A model generated the notes under the pieces. The model was not told the DNA's origin and made no database searches. It was given only the letters and a program-made list of their open reading frames with translations. Below, in pieces: positions 1 through 12,764 of a DNA stretch of 64,000 bases (positions are counted from its first letter, which is position 1; every line of letters begins with the position of its first letter). The stretch is taken from positions 495,729,760 to 495,793,759 of the forward strand of contig OX422210.1 in NCBI GenBank assembly GCA_949130495.1. Reading direction: 5' to 3'. The stretch comes from Sambucus nigra. Taxonomy: Eukaryota; Streptophyta; Magnoliopsida; Dipsacales; Adoxaceae. The position numbers and the translations under genes were made by a program.

Positions 1-589
1 CTGCATTGGAAATATTAGATGGTAACCATTAATTTCTTGATTAATCTGAACCATTAGTTAACCTTAATACAAACCCCTCATATTAAATCTCAACAATCAG
101 TTAGGTTTCACAAAAAAATACCTCCTCCTTTATTATATAGACTAAAGTGTGTTTGTGCCGATGGCACGGTTGTAAATTTATTCATTACAATATGTCTACA
201 ACAACTTTTGATTACCCACAATAATACACATCAATAGAAAAAATTCATGCATCACACTAAGTGTATGTCGTCTAGTTGTGCTTACAACTTTTCACTAATG
301 AGTACAAAAATTAAGTAAAAAAATAATACGAAAAGTATAAATAAAAAATTAAGGCATTACTCTTTTATTTAGGTGTTGTTAAATACACCCAACTTTTTCA
401 TCACTAACCTTGTAATTATATATTTCAGGATTTTTTTTAGACCGAAAGAAATTAGGCAACATTAGGACCACCATTTACTCATGCGTTATGAGTTGTGATC
501 TTTTTTTCTAGGAAGCATTAATATGTAATTTTTACAACTTTTTTTACATGCCCAATAAAATGTATAAAGAATGTAAAAATGTATTCTTT

Positions 590-760
590 CTCAAGTGTAT
601 TCGTAATTGTGATATACGTATACTTCGTTTACAACACAATCTTGCTCAAGTGTATTTGTAATTGCAATAGACATATACTATAGTGTAGGCACGATATGTT
701 ATTTCAAAGGACAAACACAATGTTACTCAAGTGAATTCGTAATTGCAATAGGTATATTGA
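590..760. repeat. Three dispersed copies of a ~32-bp motif
   Basis: The motif CTCAAGTGWATTYGTAATTG, followed by a purine-pyrimidine ATA-rich tail, starts at 590, 645 and 726. Spacing is irregular (55 and 81 bp), so this looks like an eroded tandem array. Confidence 0.6.
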
Positions 761-1121
761 CATGTATGTATATGGCCATGTGAGAATGGGAGAAGTACTC
801 TATTTTTTACCTTGTAACTCAGTTAATTGGGAAATATTTCTTAAACCTTATAATAATTTTTAGTTCCTTTTACAATTTAATATTTTACAAATTTATTAAT
901 TTGATTATAATTAATTGGTTGTGAACAAATTAACTTATCACCAATCTTTAGATACATAAGGTATCAAATAAATAATAAGAGGCATTAGAACATTATAAGG
1001 ATCCAAATGTAACAAATATTTAAAAGGTATACCATTGAGTAATGCCCGTGCCTTGAGCAGTGGGCTGGATAAAAACTTCGTAAGGAGTTCAAACAATTGG
1101 TGGTGTGTCACCCATGCCTTG

Positions 1122-1278
1122 AGCAATGGTGGTACAAGGTACACTTTTGGCTTCCATTAGGTCTCATCATATATCATCATTTTTCAAACAGTTTTAAAAT
1201 GCAATGGTGGTACAAAGGACACTTTTGACTTCCGTCAGGTCTCATCATAGATCATCATTTTTCAAACAGTTTTAAAAT
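1122..1278. repeat. Tandem duplication of a 79-bp unit
   Basis: Unit 1 (1122-1200) and unit 2 (1201-1278) start with GCAATGGTGGTACAA and end with CAGTTTTAAAAT. They differ at a few positions, so the duplication is recent but not fresh. No coding role is visible. Confidence 0.85.
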
Positions 1279-3489
1279 TATAGTCAAAACAACTCCAAAC
1301 ATTACTTAATATCCAACCTGATATTATAAGTTAGAATGCATCCATAAGTAATTTGTTTCAAAAAAATATGAATGTTCACATCAATAATAAATCTTGGACA
1401 AAGAATCATGGAGATTGACCTAAAACAGTCCCAAACAACTCATATGTTTATGTAAATATTTGAAAATTTAACCGACAGACGTAAAAGTAAAAACATGCAA
1501 AACTAAGGAGAGTTTAACCTTTAAGCATTCAACTAAAGTTAGTAAAACATTCATGATTCCATAACTTAGAATGAAATAAGGTCTCAATCTACAAACACGC
1601 CACACAGTATTATTAGTTAATAAAACAAACTAAAAGAAGGTAAAGCGAAAATGAAAGACTCATGTAGAGGCCATGAAAAATCAACCATTTTACGTGTGCC
1701 TGCTTTAACTAATCTCCACATAACCAATCTAAAAAACTAGCCAACTCGAATAATAGAAGTCTTGTAACAAACATAATCAAAACAAAGCAGATGAGACATT
1801 TCTTCTATTCAATACTAATAGGATAAACAAATAAACTAAAAAAGGGATACACACATCTTTAGCTGCACCAAAGGAAAACTTATAGTCACGTACGTAGAGA
1901 GAGAACGATTAGAAGATAAAAGAGAAAGAAAATAACCACATGAGATTCTCTCCAACACCTAGAAGCCTTACAAATATTCAAAGTTGTTATATAAAAAATA
2001 CATTCTAAACCCAATAACCCTCCTTATTGAAGAAATCTTTTAAACTTATACCCTCCTTATTGAAGAAATCTTTTAAAAATAAGTTAAGCCCCACAATAAA
2101 TCTAATGAACATAGGCCCGAAGATGTCAAGCCCCACAATAAATCCTCACTCTTAAAGAGAAAAACATACACTGAGACAAAAATATGCAACAATATCTTAA
2201 ATAAATTATTGACACTTTGTGATTTGTGGAAATGCTACAAAAAAAATGCAACAAAAGAAAATATTAAAAAATAACATCAAAAAATATATAAGAGAAGGCG
2301 TTAACATTAGCCAAGAATAACATCAAAAAATACCACACCTTAAAAAACCTCCCCTCACAATTTCTCGGCCCAAACCCTTCACTGACACTGCCATCGCCCC
2401 ACCCCTTCCTACTGCTCTGACGGTTAACTCATCGCCACCGGATCCATAACTTCCAAGATCCATGTTTGTTTACCTTAATACCTGCTAAGATACATGTTTT
2501 TTACCTCAATACCCACCGGAACCAAACTGATCACGTCACATCCAGTTTCAGTCATCCACAATCGACTCATCGTGTTTGTTGACGAAGAGTGTTCGGACGT
2601 TGTGGTTGATGAAGTTCTAGAGGAGGTGAGGGAGTTCCAACAGAGGGTTCCAACGCTGTTGGTGGAGGTAGAAATGGAAAGGTAGAGGTGCAGTTGAAGG
2701 AGGGTTTAGGAAGTGGTGAGTTTGGGAGGTGGTGAGAAATAAAGTAATATTCTTAGTTTGGGAGGCGCTGTTGGTTGTTTATGGATTTTGGAAGCGGTGA
2801 GAATTAAAGAGACCCATGCTTCTCAATCCGAGCATAATTCCTTTCAGCAAGAGCCCCGTATAAATTACTCTTTTGCCCCAAAAGTAACTCAAATTCGTAG
2901 TAGAATTTGAAATCATTAGATGTAAATCTTAAGATTTAATCTCATCCACGAGTTGACAAAGACCAAACTCACCAAATTTAATTCAACCGTTAGTTGGAGG
3001 AGACAAAAAAATCATGTTGAAATGCTGCAACATAAAGTACAACGTACTTAGCCGATGTGAGAAATCCTAAAGCCATTATCTAAAACCTTTGATATGCAGA
3101 AAAGATATTGAAAGCTTCCTCCCGATCTTCTCTTCTAAACTCATATCTTATTGTGTACAGCTGAATGTGATCAATGATGACGCATATCTATTGCTGGTTA
3201 TTCTTTATACTTTTCACTAACAATATATGTAAAAAACTAGCTTCGCACTAAAAACCTTTATGCACGAAACCCCTAGTGCTTCAAAAGAAGCATTTATGTT
3301 TTCCAAAGGGAGCCTTTAGTTTTTCATGAAACTTTATATATAGCTTTTGAGAACAATATAATTGATATATACATATATATTTTAAGTCTTTTTTATCCTG
3401 CATGAACTTTTTGGCAATACATAAAACAAGATTATGAGCATACAATAAGTCAACAAAAGGTTCTTAACTAGCACAAATACTCCAATAAC

Positions 3490-4420
3490 AAAAATATTAT
3501 ATTTTTTAATACAACAAATTTCTTTAAGAACTTAGTCGGGATTCATTTTGTTAAGACATCACCAATCATTTCTATAGTGTCTCTCTGCTTGATAGCAATA
3601 GCAATATTAACATTTTCTTTGTATGCTTTCATCCACTCAAACTATTATTATTCTTGAAGAAGAACACAATTACATTTTTATCATAATATATAGTGATTGG
3701 CCTTGGGTAGAGTCAACAACATCGATCCCAGCAACGAAGTTTCGCAAGAAAAAAAATAACTGAGTTGTATCTCCTCAAGAAGTTACATCTTTTGTCTTCA
3801 TAGTAGATGAAGCAATGAGAGTTTGAAAACTTTCTGTGATATAGCTCCTTCAGTTAACATGAAAAATATCTTAAATTAGATTTCATATTGATTTACGTAG
3901 GCTCGTTTGCGAGTTCTATTTTTGGAGAGAAAAGAAAGGAAAGGAAGAGAAAGTGTGTTTCCTTTCCTTCGTTTGGGAGTTTAAGTAAGAAAGAAAGTGA
4001 CTTTCTCTCGTTTGGGAGTTTAAAAGGAGAGAAAAGAAAGGAAAATTGTTAAAAAACTTTATCTTCCTTTCTCTCCAAAACTTTCTTTCCAAATCGGAAA
4101 GAAATGGAGAGAAAGGAAAGTTTTTTAATGAATTGTTCCTTTTTCCTCTTAAAAAAATTATTTTCCTCCCAAACTCCCAAACGCAAGAAAGAAAATTATT
4201 TTCTTTTCTCTCCCAAACTCCTTTCTCTTCTCTTCTTTTCTTTTCTCTCCTATTAACTTTCTTTTCTTTTCTTTTCTCTCCAAAATTTTCCTTTCCTTTC
4301 TTTTCTCTCCCAAACTCCCAAACGAGATAGTCTCTGTAGGAGTAACCTATCACTTCATTCACATTTGACTGTTCCGAAACAATCATTAAACCACTAGTTT
4401 TCTTCTGAGAATGACAACGC
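3490..4420 (-). pseudogene. Ty1/copia pol remnant (RNase H end)
   Basis: Reading leftward, the piece at about 4324-4395 resembles the copia motif leading into the RNase H 'IGYSDADF' box (here VIGYSYRDY). After an inserted foldback element the frame resumes at about 3860 with a typical copia RNase H core: TLIASSTM-like, LRNFVAGIDVVDS-like, then IYYDKNVIVFF (usual IYCDN-AVVFF) and a C-terminal DVLTK-IPTKF (usual ADPLTKGLPPKTF). It needs several frame changes and contains stops, so it is a dead fragment. Reverse transcriptase and integrase are not seen to the right of 4420. The family assignment rests on the order of these four motifs; the lineage within copia is uncertain. Confidence 0.7.
3901..4326. 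mobile_element. Foldback MITE with long polypurine/polypyrimidine arms
   Basis: The left end reads CTCGTTTGCGAGTT followed by GGAGAGAAAAGAAAGG. The right end is its inverse (CTTTCTTTTCTCTCCC then AACTCCCAAACGAG). Further copies of CGTTTGGGAGTTT at about 3970 and 4009, and an inverted CCCAAACTCCCAAACG at about 4165-4182, lie inside, so the arms are nested or multiplied. It interrupts the copia RNase H frame. No clean target-site duplication is visible, so the superfamily is not assigned; the termini recall hAT-type MITEs. Confidence 0.65.
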
Positions 4421-5320
4421 GACAACGGGGGTCGGGGGAGCAAACTCAATCCAATACCCCGCTTAAAATCCCTGTCCTCGTCATTAGTTTTTTTGGGAAA
4501 GGAAATCCCTTTCCCGACTCAATTGGGGATTGGGTTCCTTACAAGGCCCTAGTTTACAGAAAAAAAAAAGTTATTTTATCAAAAAGAAAATTACCAATGC
4601 ACTTAAGCCATTAAAAACTATCATTGGCTGATTGCAATTTAAGGTACAAGTAGAATAATAAATAAATATTAGTAGTTGTGGATTACAAAAAAATATTTAT
4701 AATAGTAGATTGATAAAGGAATATAATTATTAATGTAATTACAAATATATATTACTAACATTTTATTACAAGAAATAGAGAAAATTAGATAACAAAATTC
4801 TCACGAGTTGATTGAAAATCAAGATACACGTGGATTACAAATAAACCTTGTTAACAAAGTCACATACCTAGGAAAATATAGCAACTTTATGATATATCAT
4901 AATAAATTTTCAACAAACGAGTATATATCCAAATAAAAACAAGTATTTTTTAGTGATACACATTAGTATAGAGATAAAAAAAGGGGTACCACTCAAGGAA
5001 AAAAGGTACAATTAAGATCTAGCATTGAAATCCAATGATCCTTCAGTATTATTGAGAGGAATGAGAAAGGAAGTAAGGCGCAGCCTTTAAGGCACACATA
5101 GAGATAGGAAGCGCATTTAATGGAGTAATGATTTGAGTTTAAAAAAAGGCCCCAAATCATCCCAAATGAGTAAGAACGACATTAAATATTCTACTCATTA
5201 TTGTAATAATGACACGGTAAATAGATAAATTATATGCCAACTCATTTAGGGGTTATAGTTGTGTCTTATAGCATTACTTTATTTAATATATATGAAAATA
5301 TCATTATCTTAAACGAGGTG
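4421..5320. other. Unassigned AT-rich spacer
   Basis: Apart from a short GC-rich patch at about 4410-4550 (GGGGGTCGGGGGAGC, then CCCCGC and TCCCTGTCCTCG), I see no gene or repeat. The patch resembles transposon-derived GC-rich ends, but nothing allows a family call. Confidence 0.4.
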
Positions 5321-5594
5321 TTGATTTGGTAGTCGACGTTAGCGATTTTCATGGAGGTGCGTACTAAGGAATTGCGACAATGTGATGTTCCATAAACTCT
5401 ATAACTAGATTGATTAGGTCCAAAAATAAAAAAATAGAGAAGTCTAAATAATTGAATATCATTCTAAGCATGACTGAAAAATAAACTAAACTTATATAAT
5501 AAAGAGTTGAAAATTTTAATCACATGAATAAAACCATACACTCTAATACCATAAGTCAACAATAAATAGAATCCATCGCTAGATAATAAAAACT
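5321..5594 (-). mobile_element. Element I: gypsy leader and primer-site region, left of element A
   Basis: Read on the minus strand this continues the LTR of element I (17896 to about 19070) once element A is removed. It aligns with the leader of element B on the plus strand, for example around B 20580-20655 (TCAGTCGTGCTTAGAATGAT in B). The minus-strand segment 5551-5534 reads TGGTATTAGAGTGTATGG, close to the initiator-Met tRNA primer-binding site (TGGTATCAGAGC) used by many plant Ty3/gypsy and copia elements. The similarity to B fades at about 5380 and no gag is seen beyond, so the internal region is lost. Confidence 0.6.
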
Positions 5595-5599
5595 GCCTC
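5595..5599. repeat. Target-site duplication of element A (left)
   Basis: GCCTC immediately precedes the 5' LTR. The same five bases follow the 3' LTR at 17891-17895. A perfect 5-bp duplication at both ends fixes the element borders. Confidence 0.9.
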
Positions 5600-7800
5600 T
5601 GATAAGTACCCAAAAGTGTATATTTTATATTCAGACTTGAAGTATTTTAATTGTTAATTCTCAATAAAACTGTGTCTTAGGTGCGAAATTGTTTATTGTG
5701 CAGACTTGATTGCAATTGCAGTGTCAAAAGCTCTATTTTGAGGAATTTGCAATACAAATATGGCTAAATCACCCTCTCCCATAACCCTAGCCTACCCCAG
5801 ACCGAGCCAAAACCTATCTCACGCCCTGGTGTGTTGAGTTTGTACTTTTATTATTTTTTTAGAATTTTTTATTTGAGTCGTTTTATTTTAGATTTATTTA
5901 GAATTTTTTAAAGATTTATTTTCCATTTATTTTATATATTTATTTATAATCAGTGTAATTTTATTTTTATGAGCTTGTATATTTATTAGATTTTTAGTTT
6001 TTACTTCTTTTCTTTTAATTAATTATTTGAGTTCTTATATAGATTAGAACTCTATTTTACAATTTTTAGTTTTATTAATTTTATTTTCAGTAAGATCCAC
6101 ACCTTACTACCCTACACCCTCACACACACAAAATTTACGCCCATCATTTTCAACCTCAAACTCACCCAGTTTCTCTCTCCTCTCTCATCCTCCATGAACA
6201 AACCTTAACCACATATTCTCTCTCTTTACTCTTTCATACCTATATCCCTTACCCGATTTGAACCTCGTTTAAACCCGGAACAATTCATTCAACGTGAGTT
6301 CATCCGCAACCCACCTCACTGGAATCGCGACATGCTCCTACGATCTCCGGCGCATCCCACATCAACCTCTCACCGGCTCACAAACCTAAATCGAACCCGA
6401 AACCATCCCAACCTATCCCCGACCTCCATATCCTGAACCTTCAACCCATATCCCCATCTTAAACTCGCGTTTAAACCGAGACCCATTTCAGCAGCTTTGA
6501 TTCCTCCATACCAAAAAACGGCTACCCTATAGCCCGATTTCACACCCAACCACCATCAATCCAAACCCGAATCCTCCACCATAACCCGACACCTGCCATA
6601 TCTCCTGAAATATAAGAACAAATTCAAACCACAAAAACCCAAGTGCAAAGCCTTCAAGTACCTTAGACTTAGCCAAAATGAATTCCAAAAGAATCTTTCT
6701 TCAACAAGACCAAATCATTGGATATAAAAAAAAGGGAATGCTCACTTTTGAAGACTCTCGTTTTAGAGGAGACTGGAGAGAGAGAGAGAGAGAGCCAGTC
6801 CAATTTTTGTACTTTTTGTAAATAAAAAAAATCAGAAAAATACAAAAAAAATAGTTTAATATTAGAATAAAATTTTAGATTTAGTTTTTATTTTTATTTG
6901 TGCATCCAGTGCTAGATTTGTGAAAACATTAGGACACACTTGTATGAACGCGATTCAAGAAATCAATTCGAAACGAGATTTTTGCGTATTGTATTTCTTG
7001 CTCTACTCTTTAATTTATTGTTTCATATTTGTGACTGTGAATGATTATTTAATTATTCTTGGCTAGTCACCCTGTTCAAGGGGTGGGATGCACTGCGTAG
7101 GATATTAAATTAATTTATTAATTTCATTAATGCTATATTTCTAGGTTGATTAATTTAGAATTGTCACAAATTAATTTATTTAATGAGAGTTAGTAAAGTA
7201 ATTTTTAAAATTAATGTTTGATTTGGGGAATCAAACTAGAGATAAGTTTTTCCTAAAATTAAATATTAATTCGATGTTGAAATTAGAGAATTGATAGAAT
7301 TTTTATTAAATTGATCCTAGCGGGTAACTTTCTTTAAAATAGTATAATTCTTAATTTTTCTTCATGTGACATTTTTAAATTAGTTTTCTGAAAAATTTAT
7401 TATCAAATTTATAATTGTAACCACAGTTAAATTATCAATTTAATATTATCTCAAAATATTTCAAATTAATAAATTGAGAAATTAAAATAATTATTAATGC
7501 GGTAAATCCTATCTCTTGACTTTCTCACATTTATCATACTCGGTTACACATTATTTTTCGTTCTTTAGTCATTTCATATTTTTAGCATTTATTAGCTAAT
7601 TCTCCCTTCAAATCTTAAAAAAAATATTTTAATAAAAAAATTGAATTGGAAGTGTTCACGTCAATTGTTTCACATTGAAAGTTGGAATGATACCCGTACT
7701 TACTGCAATACGAGTTGTTTTAGCAAGTTTGTTGGTAATTCAAGGAAATTTTGAGATTGACTTTTGAAGACAACGACGACACGCTAAAAGCCTCTTGTCA
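5600..7800 (+). repeat. Element A 5' LTR
   Basis: 2201 bp, from TGATAAGTACCC to CTCTTGTCA. The start matches 12765 and the end matches 17890. A GA dinucleotide run lies at about 6778-6796, and long AT-rich stretches flank it. The two LTRs differ at many scattered sites and by small indels, so the insertion is old. No coding frame is seen. Confidence 0.85.
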
Positions 7801-7802
7801 AA

Positions 7803-7820
7803 TGGCGACGTTGTCGCTTT
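7803..7820 (+). promoter_or_regulatory. Primer-binding site, degenerate tRNA-Asp type
   Basis: Two bases after the LTR the sequence TGGCGACGTTGTCG resembles TGGCGCCGTTGCCGGGGA, which is complementary to the 3' end of plant tRNA-Asp. The first 13 bases agree except for two; the last bases have drifted. Confidence 0.65.
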
Positions 7821-8887
7821 CCTAACGTGGAGACAACGTTAAAGACTAGTAATTTTTTTTAAATTTATTTTTAGTTGTAGAATTCCTTCTCCCACCTCCT
7901 TAGATTGGATGTATAGGATTTTTGAAGCATTGTATTTATTTTGGTGCATTTTGACATCGATTTATTTTTAATATTATTCATACAAATAAAAAAGCGAAAA
8001 GGGAAACTAGACAAGGTAGAGAGAGGGCGTCCAATGACGAGAATTTAGAAGCATCTCTACTTTGGGTCGGTAGGACTCCCGTGGACGACTAAAATTAGGC
8101 AAGTTCCCCCTGGTAGACTCAACTCGGTCTTCACCCCACATGTGTAACAACCGTGGGAGGTACATTTCTTTCTCCCTCGTGAATCTCGTGCAAGCAAGTT
8201 CAATTTTTGTTTACTTAATTGCTCCTGTGTGCTTTTAATTTTTGCATCCCATTTAATTTAAATGGTTTGGTGAAATAATGAACCTAAGACCTAGACTCGG
8301 TCATTGAAAAGAGAAGTGATTTCATCACCAAATCCACTCGCTTATCCATTGTGTGCTACCCTAACTACCATTAAATTTAAAATCAATCAACTAGCTATCT
8401 CAGTAGGAACATATTTTTACAACAGGCGATCACAAAGATAAATTTCGTGATTTTTGTCGCCCGCGGACTTAATTAAAATTTGACTACCCCTTTCACTAAT
8501 TTTGAAGATAATAATTGTCTTGTGCTCATTAGGATTTTTCCTTGACTTGTGTGTGTCCAATTCAATTATCTCGGTAGTCGATTTTAGTTAGTTTGTCCAA
8601 ATCAAGAGTCCATTTTCTCCCCCTTTTCGAAAAATCGTAAAAATACTTTTCTTTTTTTAAAAAATATTTCCAAAAATCCTTAAAAGATTTTCCTATTTTT
8701 TCAATATTCCAACTGCTAAAAAGATTTTCCTTTTCTTATTTTCAAAAATCATGAAAAGATTTTCTTTTCTTTTGAAAAATCTTCAAAAATCCAAAAATAT
8801 TCCCCTCGTTATGGACTAAGAACGTCCTTTACGGGAATAATTTGGCCATTTCACATTCTCTCAAAGCTTGTTTGATGTTGATCTCGA

Positions 8888-10285
8888 ATGAACCTCCATA
8901 CATTACTTTGTGACTTTAACTCTCAAACACCCACCGTTGATACTCATGTGTCATCCACACTCATATCTCATTTTCCACCACCTCTAATGATGAGTGTCAT
9001 CCCATCCCCTACTTCGCCGTGCACACACTGTTTTTTGGTTGATCACTTGTCCCACGAGTGTCCATTTATTTTCGCACCATCTAAACCCTCCATGGCCCAA
9101 GTGTTTCCATATGACACTGTTTTGGAACTACCCTCGGCGTACTGCCATGACATATCTAATATCGAGGAGTATGAGATCCCAAGCTATTCATGGAGGTCTG
9201 ATCACTTTTCCATGAAATATGAATCCCAATGCCATGTTGTGGATCCTTACGGTTTCCAACATTCGTCATCTCAACCTCTTGTACCTCATCCCTATTAGTC
9301 TCCTTACTATGCTCCCCATGCTAATCAACTTTTTGTCTCTCAGGAAGACAGTCCTCTCTTGTATGAGGAACTTGACCCCATTTCCCACACTTTATATGGG
9401 CATTTCTCTCATCTTAGTGCCTATAGTGAGTTATGTCCACCTCAACCACCACCGCCACTCGCCGACATTTTGCCACAACCTTGCACATCCCCTCTCGAGA
9501 GCTTCTTGCATAAGTTCTTTCTCTCACACAAGAACACTCTTAAATCTCAAAATGAAGTCCTTCAATGGCTTCAACAAAGGTTAAATGAATTTGACTGTGC
9601 GAACGATTTGGATTTTCCCCCACGTCAACTCATTGTTGCCCTTATGTGGAACGATGATGTATTGCCTTGTGCCACTAGTTTTGAGTGTGACCAACCCTTT
9701 CCCTCTGAAAATCCCAAAGTCGAGACTACCCCGTGGTCCAGGCCCCAAGTTGACAATTGTGTTGACATATCCAATAATTGTGAGACTGATCCTACACCAC
9801 TCTATACTCTTGAACCCACCATTTAGGTTCGCATTTCCCCTTCCACATAATCCTTATTTATGCCTCAGTCTACACCTTTTTCTCATTTCCTGTGTGTTCC
9901 CGAGGAACCAATTATTTATAGGTTAGCTCCGGCTGCGAGTGCTTCCCACTATAATGAGATTGGATCCAAGATGGTTTCTACCTCTCTGGATATGGATCCA
10001 GTTCCACCATGCTTGGCTCCCGTTGAGTTAGATAATAATGTTAATTCTTCTATCTCGGATTTGGATTCCTCATTAGATTTTTCCACCACCACGGATGGTG
10101 ACACATTGGTAGAGAAGTTGACCACTCCATCATTTGATACCACACTCAATCTTCGAGAGGACCTTGAGGATTATTTCGACCCTTATAGTAAGTTTGTGTC
10201 CCCTACACTTGAGTTGGATCATCTCCCCCCACCCTTTGTCCCACCTGACCCACTTACTGTCCATACCACCCCACCACTTGATTAG
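8888..10285 (+). pseudogene. Degenerate gag-like ORF of element A
   Basis: One reading frame runs about 466 codons with three internal stops (TAG at 9296-9298, TAG at 9824-9826 and TAA near 9848) and ends at a TAG at 10283-10285. The first segment contains a perfect zinc-knuckle pattern C-x2-C-x4-H-x4-C at residues 45, 48, 53 and 58, the RNA-binding motif of retroviral-type Gag. The rest is rich in proline, serine and acidic residues without a recognised domain. That the whole frame stays readable apart from three nonsense codons suggests it was once one protein. I infer a minimal Gag or packaging protein; an unrelated zinc-knuckle protein is possible. Confidence 0.55.
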
Positions 10286-12764
10286 GACCTTGCTATTATA
10301 ATTTCCCTGTTCACATATAAGCATCTAGGTCCTCACCTACAACCACCCTCCACCCTAGTGATCCACGATATCACTCCTGCATTTTTTTATCCCCGATATC
10401 TATGAGAGGATTTGTCTACTCTCAACATTCATGACATCAAGATTTTTTCTTTCAAGCCCGCCGTTATCATGTCGTGGTATTTTTTACCAACTCATTGACG
10501 TGTCACAGCGTGACCATTAACATTGTCCATTTATAGAACGGTCGCGCACTTTCAATAAGTCCCACCCCATCATTATTGTCAAACCATTTTGTCTCCCCAT
10601 CCAAATTGATCATCATTATTATAGGGCCCTTGTTGCCCTCATCTTTACGCTCAATAAGGCTCATGAACGGTACCTTTTAATCCTCCCTCTTACCTTCATC
10701 CCCACCCATCCATGGTCCACCGATGCTTTGCATCGTGTGATGAAATTTTCCATACAAGTGAATTAACCCTTGTCACCTCTATCTAACAAGACTCATGCTT
10801 CAGTCTTGTTTGGGGTTGATTATAATCACCCAATTTTCTGCCACCTCGTTCTTTCCTCGTTGTTAGCTTTAGGATGACACTCGTTCGTTCTGGCTAAAGA
10901 CGTTAAACTTAGCGCTACCATGAGGCATCCCGTCGTTTGTTATTTCTGAGTACGAGTCTTATCCTGTTTGGGGGTGGTGTTTCACTTCACCCAATGATTT
11001 TCACATGCTTTCTAGACTTGTACATATTTTTGCGTCGCATCTGTGCTTCAGGTTTCATCTCTGCTCCATCATGCAATACATTTTCATTAGCGGTTTATTT
11101 TGGTAATATATTTCCTCCCTTAGGCATTTCATTTTTTATATATAGTTTTAAACATCGAGGACGATGTTCTCTTTTGTTTGGGGGTGGGAAATTTATCAAA
11201 AGCATATCTCTATTGAAAAAAATTCAGAAACTAGTGATTTTAAACTTTTTGTGCAATTAAAAATAATTTTTTATGACATGAATTGTCTATCATCCCTCTT
11301 TTAGAATTCTTGGAATACCCGTGTTCGACCCTAAAATTACGCTTTTAATCATAAAATTAATTAATACCTCTTTAAAGTGTACTTGAACTATGAATTCCTA
11401 GACTCCGCAATTTTACACTATCACGTTTACAATCAAAAGTTGAGGGGTAATTATATTCTCAAGAGATCCTTAAAAGATCACTAGTGACGACTTAAACCCG
11501 TGAGATTTGAGCTTTTCACATTTTTGAGAACTTTTACGTATCTCTGAGTCACGAATTGACTCAACTTTCTTTAGGTACTACATTTAGTTGTTACATGGTC
11601 TCATTATTTTTCAAATTTGGCTTAATCACTAAGAATGACATTAATTTAAGTTGTAAGAAACATATGTCTTGTAGTTTGTCCCGGGCACTACACCATCTTT
11701 ACCATACATTTACCATTTATTTCCCCCATTATTATTCCATGTTTTCCTTACCCATATATGTTCCAGACACCAACCATATATCATTTCCCATTACTACCAT
11801 CGATTTTGAGAAAAAGGGTGTTTGAAATTTTCCATGTAAATTGTCTTCATTTTAATTATGAAAAGAAAAAGGTATCACAATGAAAAAGAAAAAAAAAGAG
11901 AAAAAGAAAACAAAAATATTAAAAAAAATGAGCAAAGAAAAAGAAAAATAATAGAAAAGAAAAAAGAGAAAGCATGTGATCAAAAATTCAAAAAATGAAG
12001 ACATTAGTTATTCAAAGTTGTGTCACACTCTTCTCAAAACACTTCCATCATATCATTCATCTTCTTCATTTTCCCCTCATACCTTACATAAACCCCATTT
12101 TCACCCTTGATAAGGTGTTCGGGCACATGAGAAGTCTATATGGTGAATAAGTCGACATTCCCGACATAGTGATTAGCATTGGTTCATGAGGTCAAAGTTT
12201 TTTTTATGTATCCATCATTTACTATAAATTGTGTGAGACATTTGAACTTGTTTACATTTACTCACCTCCTCACACACTAGAGATATACACATCCAAAATT
12301 CTCAGAGATTTCGATTAAGAGAGATATATCCAGTGAGAATTGAAGTCAAAGCTTTGATTCTATAAAAGCGATCTAAGAATTACTCTAATGATACTTAAGA
12401 TTGTTTCACACTAACATATGTTGAGTTTTAGGAAGGATTACACTTTTGGTATTAAGTAATTTTATTCCTTACATACATAGTTGAACAATGTATTCCTTGA
12501 TGTCTTTTTAATTAGATTGTATTGCTATTCATTGTCAAAATAAGAGACTGCATTTTAATAAACTTTTGAATTTTTTGGGTACATTCACTGCAAACCATCA
12601 TGAGACACCACTCGTTCTGTAGGGAAACTTACAGGTTTAACGGCTTGTTGCACATGCTAAGTGCAATCGCTAGTGCCTGTGAAAGTGGCACACTTTTGGT
12701 TACTCATATCTGTTTTCTCTCGATTTTTGCTCGAGAACTAGCAATGTTCTGTTTGGGGGTTATG
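10286..12764 (+). other. Element A noncoding 3' internal region
   Basis: There is no pol. It holds a repeated polypurine-like motif TTTGGGG(G)T at about 10809, 10968, 11177 and 12751. A box CATCGAGGACGATGTT (about 11152-11167) precedes the third copy. An A/G-rich tract lies at about 11850-11985, and a hairpin box at about 12588-12700. Element C has the box, the purine tract and the hairpin in the same order. The last TTTGGGGG copy lies 8 bases before the 3' LTR and is the likely true plus-strand primer. Confidence 0.6.
12648..12666 (+). other. Conserved hairpin of element A
   Basis: TTGCAC - loop ATGCTAA - GTGCAA forms a perfect 6-bp stem with a 7-base loop. It is embedded in a block (about 12588-12700) containing GGTTTAACGG upstream and GTGAAAGTGGC downstream. 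The same block, with a compensatory change in the loop-closing pair, occurs on the minus strand of element C at 27453-27473. The position about 100 bases before the 3' LTR suggests an RNA structure, function unknown. Confidence 0.6.

Larger units (their letters stand above)
1..3480. other. AT-rich gene-free stretch
   Basis: I see no convincing gene here. Reading frames are short and show no recognisable domain. A slightly GC-richer patch at about 2340-2830 carries a 63-codon open frame (2494-2685, plus) with an acidic middle, but no homology I recognise. It could be an old exon or transposon remnant. Small local duplications occur, for example a 33-bp-spaced repeat near 2016-2076. The part from about 3180 to 3480 probably belongs to the 3' flank of the copia remnant that follows. 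Confidence 0.5.

Noticed and set aside
4046..4330. Overlapping open frames on both strands with Lys/Arg- or Phe/Ser-rich repeats
   Set aside because: They fall within the polypurine/polypyrimidine arms of the MITE; low-complexity translation only.
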